NCBI GenBank assembly: GCA_964630905.1
Contig: CAZVWR010000007.1
Coordinates: forward strand, 1 to 64,000
Reading direction: 5' to 3'
Length of the DNA stretch: 64,000 nucleotides
Source: JAGOEX01 sp964630905
Lineage (GTDB): Bacteria; UBP6; UBA1177
Part shown: positions 24,533-33,470 of the stretch, in pieces
How the letters are laid out: each line of letters starts with the position of its first letter
How positions within the stretch are numbered: the first letter of the stretch is position 1
Position numbers and translations under genes: made by a program
Notes under the pieces: generated by a model
What the model saw: only the letters and a program-made list of their open reading frames with translations
Databases searched by the model: none
What the model was told of the DNA's origin: nothing

Positions 24533-26050
24533 ATGGTGCCTTCGATAAAACTTCAGCAGAATCTGGTTCAGAAACAGGAACTGAAAATGACCGTTCAAAT
24601 GAGGCAGAGCATCGAAATGCTGCTCAAACCGGCATTTGAACTCAGAGACATGATACTTGCAGAGGCGGAAGAAAACCCGTTCCTTGAGATCGAGGAGTGG
24701 GGTGATGGAAACGATGATGATGTTGTCCATGGACCGGTTGAAGCGGTTGAAGAGACTTTTCAGGAAAACGGGGACCCTTCGCCTTTAAAGATCGGGGATG
24801 AAAATGCCGATATGAGCGATATTCTTGCCGAGTTTGACTGGGAACAGGTAAGAGAGAGTTCATCTAACAGCTTCGGGGAAACTATAGTCAGGAAGAAGAA
24901 CGACAGCAGCGATGATTTCAGTTTTGAAGATTTTGTCCCGGCAAGTGAAAGCTTCAATCAGTTTCTTGATTTTCAGATATGTTCTCTTCAAGTGCCGGCT
25001 GAAATGAAAGACATAATGATATACATGACTTACAACCTTAATGAAAAAGGATTCCTTGAAGATAGTGATGCAAGTATCGCTGAAATGACAGGAGCAGAAG
25101 CAGCTGATGTGGAAAAAGCAAGAAAGCTTCTTAAATTAATGGATCCGAAAGGATGCGGATGTTTTGATCTTGTCGACTATCTGAGGTTTATGTTCACTGA
25201 AGTTATGAAAGACGATTTTCCTGACCGGTTCTCTCTTTCAGTCCAGAAGCTTTTTCATGATGAAGATATGCTGGGGCTTCTTATCAGTAAGAATTTTAAT
25301 GCTCTGTGCGAAAAGCTTTCTCTGAGCACAGAAGATCTTACGGAGCTTCTACAGTTCTTCAGAAAAGGGATTTCCCCTTATCCCTCATTCGGATATGAAA
25401 AAATAAGCACTGAATTTGTGAGGCCGGATCTTAAAGTGTTTATGGTGAACGGAGAACCTGTTATTCAGATCGAAGACAAAATGCTCCCATCTGTTGTTTT
25501 GAAAACAGAGGTGTTTCTTGAAAAGCTCAAGACTGCAAAAACACGCGAAGACCGTAGATTTATGAAGGAAAAATATAGAAATGCCGAATGGATAATTAAA
25601 AGTATAAGCGAGAGGAACAGGACTTTATATCAGGTTGCCTCAAGCATTTTCAATTATCAGAAATCATTTCTTGAACTGGGAGAGAATTTTCTTAAACCGC
25701 TTACACTTAAAGATGTTTCCGATGACATAGACCGCCATCCAGCCACTGTTTCAAGACTTACTAATGGAAAATATGCCGAAACTCCTCACGGAATATACGA
25801 ACTGAAGTATTTTTTCGTCAAACAGGTCAATGACAATCTCACAACCAATAAGCGCCTTGAACAGATGATAACCGAAATAGTCGAAAAAGAGGACAGGAAC
25901 AATCCTCTAAGCGATGATGACATAACAAATCTTCTTTCAAGAGACGGGGTTGATGTGGCAAGGAGAACTGTTGCAAAATACAGATCCAAGCTTAATATAC
26001 CGCTTGCAAGAGAAAGAAAGAGAAACTATCAGTTTTTTAAAGGGAGCTGA
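24533..26050 (+). CDS. rpoN: RNA polymerase sigma-54 factor
   Basis: A 505-residue sigma-54. The N-terminal activator-interacting region is KLQQNLVQKQELKMT and VQMRQSIEMLL; an acidic spacer follows (about 55-120); the RpoN box ARRTVAKYR is at 476-484. It directs transcription from -24/-12 promoters with enhancer-binding ATPases. It is first in an operon with ptsN, hprK and PTS phosphotransfer genes, which commonly modulate sigma-54 dependent nitrogen or carbon responses. Confidence 0.97.
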   Translation: MVPSIKLQQNLVQKQELKMTVQMRQSIEMLLKPAFELRDMILAEAEENPFLEIEEWGDGNDDDVVHGPVEAVEETFQENGDPSPLKIGDENADMSDILAEFDWEQVRESSSNSFGETIVRKKNDSSDDFSFEDFVPASESFNQFLDFQICSLQVPAEMKDIMIYMTYNLNEKGFLEDSDASIAEMTGAEAADVEKARKLLKLMDPKGCGCFDLVDYLRFMFTEVMKDDFPDRFSLSVQKLFHDEDMLGLLISKNFNALCEKLSLSTEDLTELLQFFRKGISPYPSFGYEKISTEFVRPDLKVFMVNGEPVIQIEDKMLPSVVLKTEVFLEKLKTAKTREDRRFMKEKYRNAEWIIKSISERNRTLYQVASSIFNYQKSFLELGENFLKPLTLKDVSDDIDRHPATVSRLTNGKYAETPHGIYELKYFFVKQVNDNLTTNKRLEQMITEIVEKEDRNNPLSDDDITNLLSRDGVDVARRTVAKYRSKLNIPLARERKRNYQFFKGS

Positions 26051-26052
26051 AT

Positions 26053-26505
26053 TTGTGCAGAATTGAAACTTACATAAAAAAAGAACTTGTACATTGCAAG
26101 GTTCCCATAAAAACAAAAGAGGGCCTGTTTAGGTATCTGTCTGATATTGTTGAGGAAGTTGCCGGTGTTCCTTCACAAAAAGTTCTTAAAAGCCTTCAGG
26201 AAAGGGAATCTTTCGGCTCTACCGGAATAGGTAACGGTGTCGCAATACCCCACGGAAGAATTCCCGGTTGTAAAGATGTTGTAATACACATGTTGACATT
26301 AAGCGGAAAAATACCTTACGGAAGCATTGATAAAGAAGGGGTTCAGCTTGTTTTTATGCTGGCTGTACCTGAAGGAAACAACCTGCTTTATCTCAAACTT
26401 CTAAGCAGAATATCTATTATATGTAATGACAGTACGGTGAGAAACAGTCTTGTAAATGCAAGAAGTCAGGAAGAAATGATAAGGATAATCAAGGAGGTGC
26501 CGTGA
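26053..26505 (+). CDS. ptsN: PTS IIA component of the nitrogen type (PtsN)
   Basis: 150 residues; the phosphorylated histidine is H67 in VAIPHGRIPG, preceded by RESFGSTGIGNG, the EIIA(Ntr)/fructose-type signature. The start codon is TTG 26053, two bases after the rpoN stop, with GGGAG at proper distance. EIIA(Ntr) acts as a regulator rather than a sugar carrier when no EIIB/EIIC is present, as here. The phosphate would come from ptsI and ptsH products encoded downstream. Confidence 0.92.
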   Translation: MCRIETYIKKELVHCKVPIKTKEGLFRYLSDIVEEVAGVPSQKVLKSLQERESFGSTGIGNGVAIPHGRIPGCKDVVIHMLTLSGKIPYGSIDKEGVQLVFMLAVPEGNNLLYLKLLSRISIICNDSTVRNSLVNARSQEEMIRIIKEVP

Positions 26506-27461
26506 TGTCTACATCCGGTTCGCTTAACCTTTTCGAGCTCCTCAAGAGTCCTGAGCTCGAACTGGCGATTGAGAATATGGACGGTGAGAAGTTGCGAAAT
26601 ATTGAAGTACACGACAACAGGGTTCAGGTTGTCGGTCTTTCAATAGCCGGATTTGTCGACCATCTCTATAAGGACAGGATACAGCTGTTCGGAAAGAGCG
26701 AAATGGACTATCTGGAACACCTCAAACCGAAAGACCGTTTGAAAATGTCCGATACTTTTCTTAAAGAAAAACCGATACTTGTAATATTTACGCACCCTAT
26801 AAAACCGCCTGATTATTTCAGAAAAGCCGCTTTAAAATATAAAGTTCCGCTCATGTCCACATCGATGACATCAAGTATTTTCGTTGACTACATAAGAGGG
26901 TTCCTTGTAAGAAAATTGTCAGTATATACTACTTTACATGCCCAGCTTATTGATGTTCTCGGTGTCGGAATGCTTATAATGGGTGAGAGCGGGGTGGGAA
27001 AAAGTGAAACGAGTCTTGATCTTGTCATGAGAGGACACAAACTGATAGCAGATGATGTCGTTGAAATAAAGCATATTCCGCCCGACCGGCTTCTTGGGGC
27101 GTGCAACGAGATGATGAAAAGTCTTATCGAAATAAGAGGCATCGGAATTGTGGACCTCCAGCAGATGTTCGGCATAACCTCTGTCGCCGCTGAAAAAGAG
27201 ATAGACTGCATAGTGCGGCTGGCACTATGGGATGAAAAGCACCACTTTGAATATGAGCGGGTAGGAAGTACTGCGAATTATTATGAAATACTCGGGGTAA
27301 AAAAACCGTATTATGTTATTCCGGTAAGGAACGGGTCTAACCTCAGTTCAATAATGGAAGCTGTAGCAAGAGACTATCTTTTGAAAAAAATGGGGATCAA
27401 TGCTGCAGAGCAGTTTGAAAAAAAACTTTCCGAAAAACTTAAGAAGATCGGAGGAAACTGA
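26505..27461 (+). CDS. hprK: HPr kinase/phosphorylase
   Basis: HprK phosphorylates and dephosphorylates Ser46 of HPr. 318 residues from ATG 26505 (AAGGAGG seven bases upstream; a GTG one codon earlier is also open). The P-loop GESGVGKS is at 160-167 and the HprK signature around EIRGIGIVDLQQMFG follows. The HPr encoded 425 nt downstream carries both His15 and Ser46, so the bifunctional control circuit is complete in this operon. Confidence 0.95.
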   Translation: MSTSGSLNLFELLKSPELELAIENMDGEKLRNIEVHDNRVQVVGLSIAGFVDHLYKDRIQLFGKSEMDYLEHLKPKDRLKMSDTFLKEKPILVIFTHPIKPPDYFRKAALKYKVPLMSTSMTSSIFVDYIRGFLVRKLSVYTTLHAQLIDVLGVGMLIMGESGVGKSETSLDLVMRGHKLIADDVVEIKHIPPDRLLGACNEMMKSLIEIRGIGIVDLQQMFGITSVAAEKEIDCIVRLALWDEKHHFEYERVGSTANYYEILGVKKPYYVIPVRNGSNLSSIMEAVARDYLLKKMGINAAEQFEKKLSEKLKKIGGN

Positions 27462-27889
27462 TGTATTCTTTTATTTTTATCACTCATGGCGACCTTGGCA
27501 GGACAATGCTTGACATTGCTTCCCGGATAATGGACGAGGATGTTTCCGACAAGTGTCGTCTTTTTACGATAGATTTTACGATGGTGACTGAACTGGAGGA
27601 GATCAAAGACAATATAAAGACAACGGCTGAGAAATTCATTGCTGAGGGCATGAAAGTAATTGTTTTTGTTGACCTCTTCGGAGGCAGTCCTTCAAATATC
27701 GCTTTCACGATCGCAAAGAATGAAAATGTTGATGTATTAAGCGGTGTAAATCTTCCTATGGTAATGTATGCAATAGAACACAGGAACAGCGGAAAAACAC
27801 TTCCTGTCATGGTTGAAGGGATCATGAAAAGCGGCTTGCAGAATATTACCAGTGCAAAAAAACTTCTTGAATCAAGGGAAAAGAAATGA
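27461..27889 (+). CDS. mannose-type PTS IIA domain protein
   Basis: A 142-residue single EIIA(Man)-type domain. H9 in FIFITHGDLG is the phosphorylation site, and VFVDLFGGSPSNIA is the family core. No mannose-type IIB, IIC or IID gene is near, so it probably serves regulation or another acceptor. Its ATG shares one base with the hprK stop, and its stop overlaps ptsH by four bases. Confidence 0.9.
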   Translation: MYSFIFITHGDLGRTMLDIASRIMDEDVSDKCRLFTIDFTMVTELEEIKDNIKTTAEKFIAEGMKVIVFVDLFGGSPSNIAFTIAKNENVDVLSGVNLPMVMYAIEHRNSGKTLPVMVEGIMKSGLQNITSAKKLLESREKK

Positions 27890-28155
27890 AAGACATTGAA
27901 CTTAAAATAACAAACAAACTCGGAATGCATGCCAGAGCGGCAAGCGTATTTGTGAAAACTGCTGAAAAATATAAATGCAGAGTTGAGATGGAAAAGGACG
28001 GGGTAAGGGTCAATGCAAAAAGCATAATGGGAATTTTGATGCTGGCTGCCCCTGTCGGGAGTGTTATCCGGCTTATCACAGAAGGTGAAAAAGAAGCAGA
28101 ATGTCTGAAAGAGCTGGCAGATCTTATTGTGAATAAATTCGGCGAAGGGGAGTAA
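27886..28155 (+). CDS. ptsH: phosphocarrier protein HPr
   Basis: 89 residues. H15 in KLGMHARAAS receives phosphate from enzyme I, and S46 in NAKSIMGIL is the site for HprK. Both are intact, so this is a normal HPr able to carry both modifications. Overlaps the EIIA gene by four bases and precedes ptsI by one base. Confidence 0.95.
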   Translation: MKDIELKITNKLGMHARAASVFVKTAEKYKCRVEMEKDGVRVNAKSIMGILMLAAPVGSVIRLITEGEKEAECLKELADLIVNKFGEGE

Positions 28156-28156
28156 T

Positions 28157-29914
28157 TTGAGAGAACGGGTTCTGCTGAAAGGTGAGAAGATCTCAAGCGG
28201 TATCGGTGTAGGAAGACTTTTTTTCATCGACAGAAAATTTGTTTCGATTCCGCACATTTCACTTACAGGCGGCAAAGAGGCGGTGCTTAACGAAATTGAA
28301 AGGTTCAAAAAAGCTGTTTCAGATTCAGAACAAGAGCTTGTCAGAATAATATCTGATAAAAAGACGCCTGATCAGACGAGGTCAATTCTTGAAGTTCACA
28401 GAATGATGCTCACAGATCCCACGGTTTCGGAACTTGTTCTTAAGACTGTGACAGAAAAGAAGATAAATGCTGAATGGGCAGTACTTGATGTTTTTGATGA
28501 GCTGACCAGAATGCTTGAGGGGAACAATTCGGGGTACTACATAAAAGCAAAAATAGTTGATATGGAAGTTGTCAGAGACAAGTTGATATCAAAGCTTGCC
28601 GGCGGTGTTTCCTCCACTCTTCTGGAGATACCGGAAGAAGATCTTGTTATCTGTTCACACTCTCTTACTGTAAGTGAACTCAACTATTTTTCTCAATTTC
28701 CAAATGTCAAAGGGATTGTTCTTGAGTCTCCCGGAGGTGTCAGCCATCTTACCGTGGTTCTCAGGGCACTTGAAATTCCTGCCGTAATGGGAGTCCCTTC
28801 GCTTATATCCAATATAGATTACGGTGATATTGTTATTGTGGACGGAGTTAACGGGGAAGTTGTACTGAGGCCTGACAGAAGTGAGATCAAAGATGCTATA
28901 AGAAAAAACAAGCGGTTTGAAAAATATTTTGCCAGATTCCTTGAAAATGTTGAAACACCCTCAGTTTCAAGGGATGGACATGTACTCAAAGTCGGTGGAA
29001 ATATAGATCAGCCTGGAGAAGTTCCGTTTGTAAAAAAATACGGAGGCGAGTTCATCGGACTGTTCAGAACTGAGTTAATGTTCCCTGAAAAACAAGTGGT
29101 TCCTAGCGAGGATAGACACTATGAAATATATTCTCAGGTACTTCATTTTGCAAACCCGTTGCGGGCGACCATAAGGATATTTGATTTCGGAGAGGACAAA
29201 GAGGGGGCGATAGTCCATAAAGGTTTTATGGGGATGAGGGGCATCCGGCTCTGTAAAAGAAGACCTGATGTGTTTATTCCGCAGATAAGAGGGCTTATCA
29301 GGGCGGCGGAACAGGGCAATCTTAATATTCTTCTTCCGTTTGTAAGCAATGTGCACGAAGTGGATGATTTTAAGGAGCTTCTTTTTAAGGAAGCTGCAAA
29401 GATGGGGCTTAGCCGGAATCTTGACAATGTCGAGCTTGGTGCGATGATAGAAGTCCCTTCCGCCATATTCATTGCCGAACAGATCGCAAAAGAGGTCAGT
29501 TTTTTCAGCGTCGGGACTAATGATCTTATTCAGTATCTGATGGCTGTTGAAAGAAAGGATCAGTATTCATCAAATTATTTTTCCCATTTTCATCCTTCTG
29601 TTATCAGGGTTCTTTTTAATCTGGCCCATATTGCAAAAGAGCAGGGAAAAGAGATCTCAATCTGCGGAGAAATGGCTGCTGACAGATATTTTCCCCTAGT
29701 GTTTCTTGCAATGGGGATATCGTCTCTGAGTATGAGTCCCATTTCAATTCCGATAATAAAAAAGATCATTAAATGCGGGTACATCAAAGAAGGTGATGTG
29801 ATGTTGAAAAAAATGCTTGTAGCCAAAAAGAACAGTCAGGTAATTAAAATTCTTAGAGATTTTATGGTTGACAGATATCCAAATATATTTACAGAAACAT
29901 GGAACAACAATTAA
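28157..29914 (+). CDS. ptsI: PTS enzyme I
   Basis: A 585-residue phosphoenolpyruvate-protein phosphotransferase. The phosphorylated histidine is H197 in GGVSHLTVVLRAL. The PEP-binding barrel contains FRTELMFPEKQ, FDFGEDKEG, GAMIEVPSA, FFSVGTNDLIQY and the catalytic cysteine motif SICGEMAAD. The start is TTG 28157 after the sequence GGGGAG. It charges HPr, which can then phosphorylate both EIIA proteins of the operon. Confidence 0.96.
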   Translation: MRERVLLKGEKISSGIGVGRLFFIDRKFVSIPHISLTGGKEAVLNEIERFKKAVSDSEQELVRIISDKKTPDQTRSILEVHRMMLTDPTVSELVLKTVTEKKINAEWAVLDVFDELTRMLEGNNSGYYIKAKIVDMEVVRDKLISKLAGGVSSTLLEIPEEDLVICSHSLTVSELNYFSQFPNVKGIVLESPGGVSHLTVVLRALEIPAVMGVPSLISNIDYGDIVIVDGVNGEVVLRPDRSEIKDAIRKNKRFEKYFARFLENVETPSVSRDGHVLKVGGNIDQPGEVPFVKKYGGEFIGLFRTELMFPEKQVVPSEDRHYEIYSQVLHFANPLRATIRIFDFGEDKEGAIVHKGFMGMRGIRLCKRRPDVFIPQIRGLIRAAEQGNLNILLPFVSNVHEVDDFKELLFKEAAKMGLSRNLDNVELGAMIEVPSAIFIAEQIAKEVSFFSVGTNDLIQYLMAVERKDQYSSNYFSHFHPSVIRVLFNLAHIAKEQGKEISICGEMAADRYFPLVFLAMGISSLSMSPISIPIIKKIIKCGYIKEGDVMLKKMLVAKKNSQVIKILRDFMVDRYPNIFTETWNNN

Positions 29915-29927
29915 AAAGGAGGCAGAA

Positions 29928-30827
29928 ATGACATTCAAATCGATTTCCAGTTTTATTGAAATGGCAAAAGCCGGTGCAAAAAGAAAAATTGCTGTTGCAG
30001 CCGCAGAAGACGAACCGGTATTGATGGCGGTAAAAAACGCCATTGCCGAAGGGATTGTTGAGCCGATCCTTGTCGGAGACGAAAAACAGATCAGGGAGAT
30101 CTCCGCAAAAATAGGTTTTTCACTTGACGGAATAGAGATCATCAATGAAGTAAATCCGGCTTTAGCGTGTAAAAAAGCTGTGTCGCTTATCAGAGAAAAG
30201 AAGGCGGGCATTCTTATGAAAGGTCTTGTAGGTACGGCGGATCTTCTTAAAGCAGTTCTTGATAAGGAGAACGGCCTTAGAAAAGGATCTGTCATAAGTC
30301 ATATCGCATTTTTTGAAAGTCCTCATTACCACAAGGTTTTTATTGTTACCGATGCGGCGATGAATGTGGCTCCTGAGTTCAAGGAAAAGGTTGCAATGAT
30401 AGAAAATGCAGTAGATGCCTGTCACCGTCTCGGACTTGAAAAACCGAAAGTTGCAGTAATAGGTGCAGTAGAGGTTATAAATGAGAAAATGGAAGCGACT
30501 GTACATGCCGGAATGCTTACAATGATGAACAGAAGGGGGCAGATAAAAGGTTGCATAATTGACGGTCCGTTCGCTCTTGATAATGCAGTTTCAAAAGAAG
30601 CCTGTCATCACAAAAAGATTGAAACAGAAGTGGGCGGTGATGCCGATATTCTCATGTGTCCGGATATCGAAGCGGCGAATGTTCTTTATAAATCTCTTAA
30701 TTTTCTCGGCGGAGCTGAATCAGCAGCAGTTATCATGGGTGCCAGTGTTCCGATCGTTCTTACAAGCAGAGCCGATAGCGAAAAGAGCAAACTTAATTCG
30801 ATCGCGCTTGCCGCGGCAATGAAATAG
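29928..30827 (+). CDS. ptb: phosphate butyryltransferase
   Basis: 299 residues from ATG 29928, preceded by AAGGAGG. It belongs to the phosphate acetyl/butaryltransferase family, shown by IVEPILVGDE, KGLVGTADLLKAVL and GGDADILMCPDIEAAN. It converts butyryl-CoA and phosphate to butyryl phosphate, the substrate of the kinase encoded next. Branched acyl-CoA is also possible. It follows ptsI after 13 nt. Confidence 0.92.
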   Translation: MTFKSISSFIEMAKAGAKRKIAVAAAEDEPVLMAVKNAIAEGIVEPILVGDEKQIREISAKIGFSLDGIEIINEVNPALACKKAVSLIREKKAGILMKGLVGTADLLKAVLDKENGLRKGSVISHIAFFESPHYHKVFIVTDAAMNVAPEFKEKVAMIENAVDACHRLGLEKPKVAVIGAVEVINEKMEATVHAGMLTMMNRRGQIKGCIIDGPFALDNAVSKEACHHKKIETEVGGDADILMCPDIEAANVLYKSLNFLGGAESAAVIMGASVPIVLTSRADSEKSKLNSIALAAAMK

Positions 30828-30838
30828 GGAGGTTCGTA

Positions 30839-31909
30839 ATGAAAATACTTGCAATAAACCCGGGCTCAACATCAACAAAAATAGCAGTTTTTGAAGATAC
30901 GAAAGAGATCATGACCCAGAACATAAAGCACTCAACTGAGGAGCTGAAGGATTTTTCCCATATTTTTGAACAGTTTGATTTCAGAAAGAGCGTCATTATT
31001 GATGAGCTTAATAAAAAAGGTTTTGACATCAGCTCATTTGATGCAGTTGTAGGCAGAGGCGGCCTTCTTAATCCTCTTCCAGGAGGTGTTTACAAGGTTA
31101 ATCAGAAAATGATAGATGAGCTCAAAGAGGCAAAAATGGGCGACCACGCTTCAAACCTCGGCGCACCTATCGCAATGGAGATCGCAAAAGCGGCTGGTGA
31201 ACAGACCTGTGCATATATCGTTGATCCGGTTGTTGTTGATGAAATGGATGATATCGCCCGTATTTCAGGAATGCCGGAAATATCGAGGATCAGCATATTC
31301 CACGCCTTGAACCAGAAGGCTGTCGGAAGAAAATATGCAAGAGAAAAAGGTAAGAAATATGAAGATTTTAATCTGATAATTGCACATCTTGGCGGAGGCA
31401 TTTCAGTCGGTGCACACAAAAAAGGTAAGGTTGTGGATGTAAACAATGCTCTGAACGGAGAAGGCCCTTTCTCTCCCGAAAGAAGCGGCGGAATTCCTTC
31501 AGGACAGCTTACAAAACTCTGTTTCTCAGGAAAATTCACCTCAGCAGAAATACACAAGAAGATAAAAGGTGAAGGCGGCCTTGTCGCATATCTTGGAACA
31601 AATAATGCCTATGAAGTTGAAAAAAGAGTTGCTGCAGGTGATAAACATGCTGAACTTATTTACCGTGCGATGGCATATCAGATCTCAAAGGAGATAGGAC
31701 TTCTTGCGGCGGTTCTGAAAGGTGAAGTCGATGCAATAATTCTTACAGGCGGTGTTGCATATGACAAAGGTTTCGTTGCATGGATAAAGGAGCATGTAAG
31801 TTTCATCGCTGAAGTGATAGTGTATCCCGGTGAAGATGAAATGACAGCTCTTGCGGAAGGTTGCTATTACGGCATAAAAGGAGAGATAACTGTTAGAGAT
31901 TATGTATAA
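30839..31909 (+). CDS. buk: butyrate kinase
   Basis: 356 residues of the acetate/butyrate kinase (ASKHA) family. The start KILAINPGSTSTKIAVFE, the GRGGLLNPLPGG segment, and IIAHLGGGISVGAHKKGKVVDVNNAL are typical of Buk rather than AckA. It makes ATP and butyrate from butyryl phosphate, completing a butyrate fermentation step with ptb 11 nt upstream. Confidence 0.95.
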   Translation: MKILAINPGSTSTKIAVFEDTKEIMTQNIKHSTEELKDFSHIFEQFDFRKSVIIDELNKKGFDISSFDAVVGRGGLLNPLPGGVYKVNQKMIDELKEAKMGDHASNLGAPIAMEIAKAAGEQTCAYIVDPVVVDEMDDIARISGMPEISRISIFHALNQKAVGRKYAREKGKKYEDFNLIIAHLGGGISVGAHKKGKVVDVNNALNGEGPFSPERSGGIPSGQLTKLCFSGKFTSAEIHKKIKGEGGLVAYLGTNNAYEVEKRVAAGDKHAELIYRAMAYQISKEIGLLAAVLKGEVDAIILTGGVAYDKGFVAWIKEHVSFIAEVIVYPGEDEMTALAEGCYYGIKGEITVRDYV

Positions 31910-33470
31910 ATCTTTATTATTTTTCTTTTTTATACCGGCTGTTATAAGCGGATGCAGTGATACCATTATAAAAAAGGAGCATCTCAAGCCCGGTTTTTAT
32001 GAATTGTGCTACAGTTTCCCTAAATTGCCCGAGAACACAACTGAAAATGATATTAAAACAGCGTCAGCCGCATATGAAGATCATTTAAGCCGCAACGGCA
32101 TTACTGTTTTAAAAAGAAGGCATACAGCTGACTCTGCATGTTATTTTACAGATTCTATAAAAGAGATCTCTCTTCCCCGGACGGAACTTGAAAACAATAT
32201 CGCTCAATATTTGCTTGCCGCATATTTCAACAGCGAATACAGTTCTGTTTACGGAGTTTTCCCGGGGAAGAGGAGATCTGAAAAGATAGTTGATAATGTC
32301 CCTTTTTTAAGGAAGCTTCCTATCTATATTGAGAAACAGGAAGGGCTTGTAATATCAGGTACTAACAGAAAAATGCTTTTCGTCGCGAGGTATCTGGATG
32401 TTCTTGAGATAGGAAATGAATTCGGTTTCAATGACAAAGGGAGAATGGTCATTAATGTCAGACCAGATGAATCAGAAAGATGGAAGATGATCCCATTCCT
32501 TTTTGATCTTCTTAATCTTGATGAATTTGTGTCGCTTCTTCCCGGTGATTATGCGGTTCTGAACGAATGCAGGGAGGAAAAAGTCTCTCTTAAACTGAGT
32601 ATACCTGCATGGTCCATTTATTCAGTGCCTGTCGCAAAAGACAAGGGTGTCATAAATGAAGATGCTCTGGTTTTTTCAGTTAGTGTCATGTCATTGCCAT
32701 TTGACGAGGAGATACTGCTTAAATATTTTTACTCGATTTCAAAGAGCTATATTCTCCCTCCTTCGAGCGGCCTTTATTATTCACCGAATTTCAAAGGTTC
32801 GAATGTAAGGCCGACAGTTCTACTTTTTTCATCGGAGCTTGCAATATCAGGGGAATATATTATTTCACCTGAGATGATATATATGTGGATCTCTTCAGTA
32901 AAAATGCAACTCGAAGAATTCCCTGACGCCTTCTATGCAAATCTTCTTTCGCTGAAAATTGCAAAAAAGCTCTATACCGGAAATCCGTCTTTCCTGGGAG
33001 GAGCCGAGCTTGTAAATAAAACGACGGCTGTCCCTTTTGAAAACATTGCAAAAATGCTTTTTCATAAAGGTAATGTTACTGTTTTCGGTTCCATCAGCAG
33101 CTCGCTCTATCTTTATGACGGAGATATAATAAGTGAGTTTGCAAATCTCCTGGAAATTGATAGATCACCAGGCGTTAAGGCTGTTTTCGGTTCACCTGAA
33201 AATATTGACCGTTCTATAATTTCATTTGTTGTCAGATCGGCGAATGCTGAAGTTCTTACCGAAAAGGTGAGCAACGGGCTTAAGGAAGAGGGATTCATCC
33301 CTTTCCAGGTGCTGTTCGAACAGGTTTCTCTCAACGATGCCTGGGGTGCTGTATCCATTTCTGTTGACAGGAACAGTGAAAAGAAGATTCTTGACCTGTA
33401 TGAGAAAAAGTTTAAATTATTAAATAACACAATGTCAATCGGAGTTTACCGTGTCGCAAAAGAAGAATGA
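31902..33470 (+). CDS. lipoprotein of unknown function
   Basis: A 522-residue protein with a lipoprotein signal (hydrophobic stretch then AVISGC, lipidated cysteine at about C17). I do not recognise a domain. The overall layout, with repeated alpha/beta halves and a central FVSLLPGDYAVLNEC stretch, is faintly like M16-type inactive peptidase halves, but I see no HxxEH, so no function is offered. It overlaps buk by eight bases and ftsK by 20 bases, so it is embedded in the operon and is a real gene. Confidence 0.75.
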   Translation: MYKSLLFFFFIPAVISGCSDTIIKKEHLKPGFYELCYSFPKLPENTTENDIKTASAAYEDHLSRNGITVLKRRHTADSACYFTDSIKEISLPRTELENNIAQYLLAAYFNSEYSSVYGVFPGKRRSEKIVDNVPFLRKLPIYIEKQEGLVISGTNRKMLFVARYLDVLEIGNEFGFNDKGRMVINVRPDESERWKMIPFLFDLLNLDEFVSLLPGDYAVLNECREEKVSLKLSIPAWSIYSVPVAKDKGVINEDALVFSVSVMSLPFDEEILLKYFYSISKSYILPPSSGLYYSPNFKGSNVRPTVLLFSSELAISGEYIISPEMIYMWISSVKMQLEEFPDAFYANLLSLKIAKKLYTGNPSFLGGAELVNKTTAVPFENIAKMLFHKGNVTVFGSISSSLYLYDGDIISEFANLLEIDRSPGVKAVFGSPENIDRSIISFVVRSANAEVLTEKVSNGLKEEGFIPFQVLFEQVSLNDAWGAVSISVDRNSEKKILDLYEKKFKLLNNTMSIGVYRVAKEE

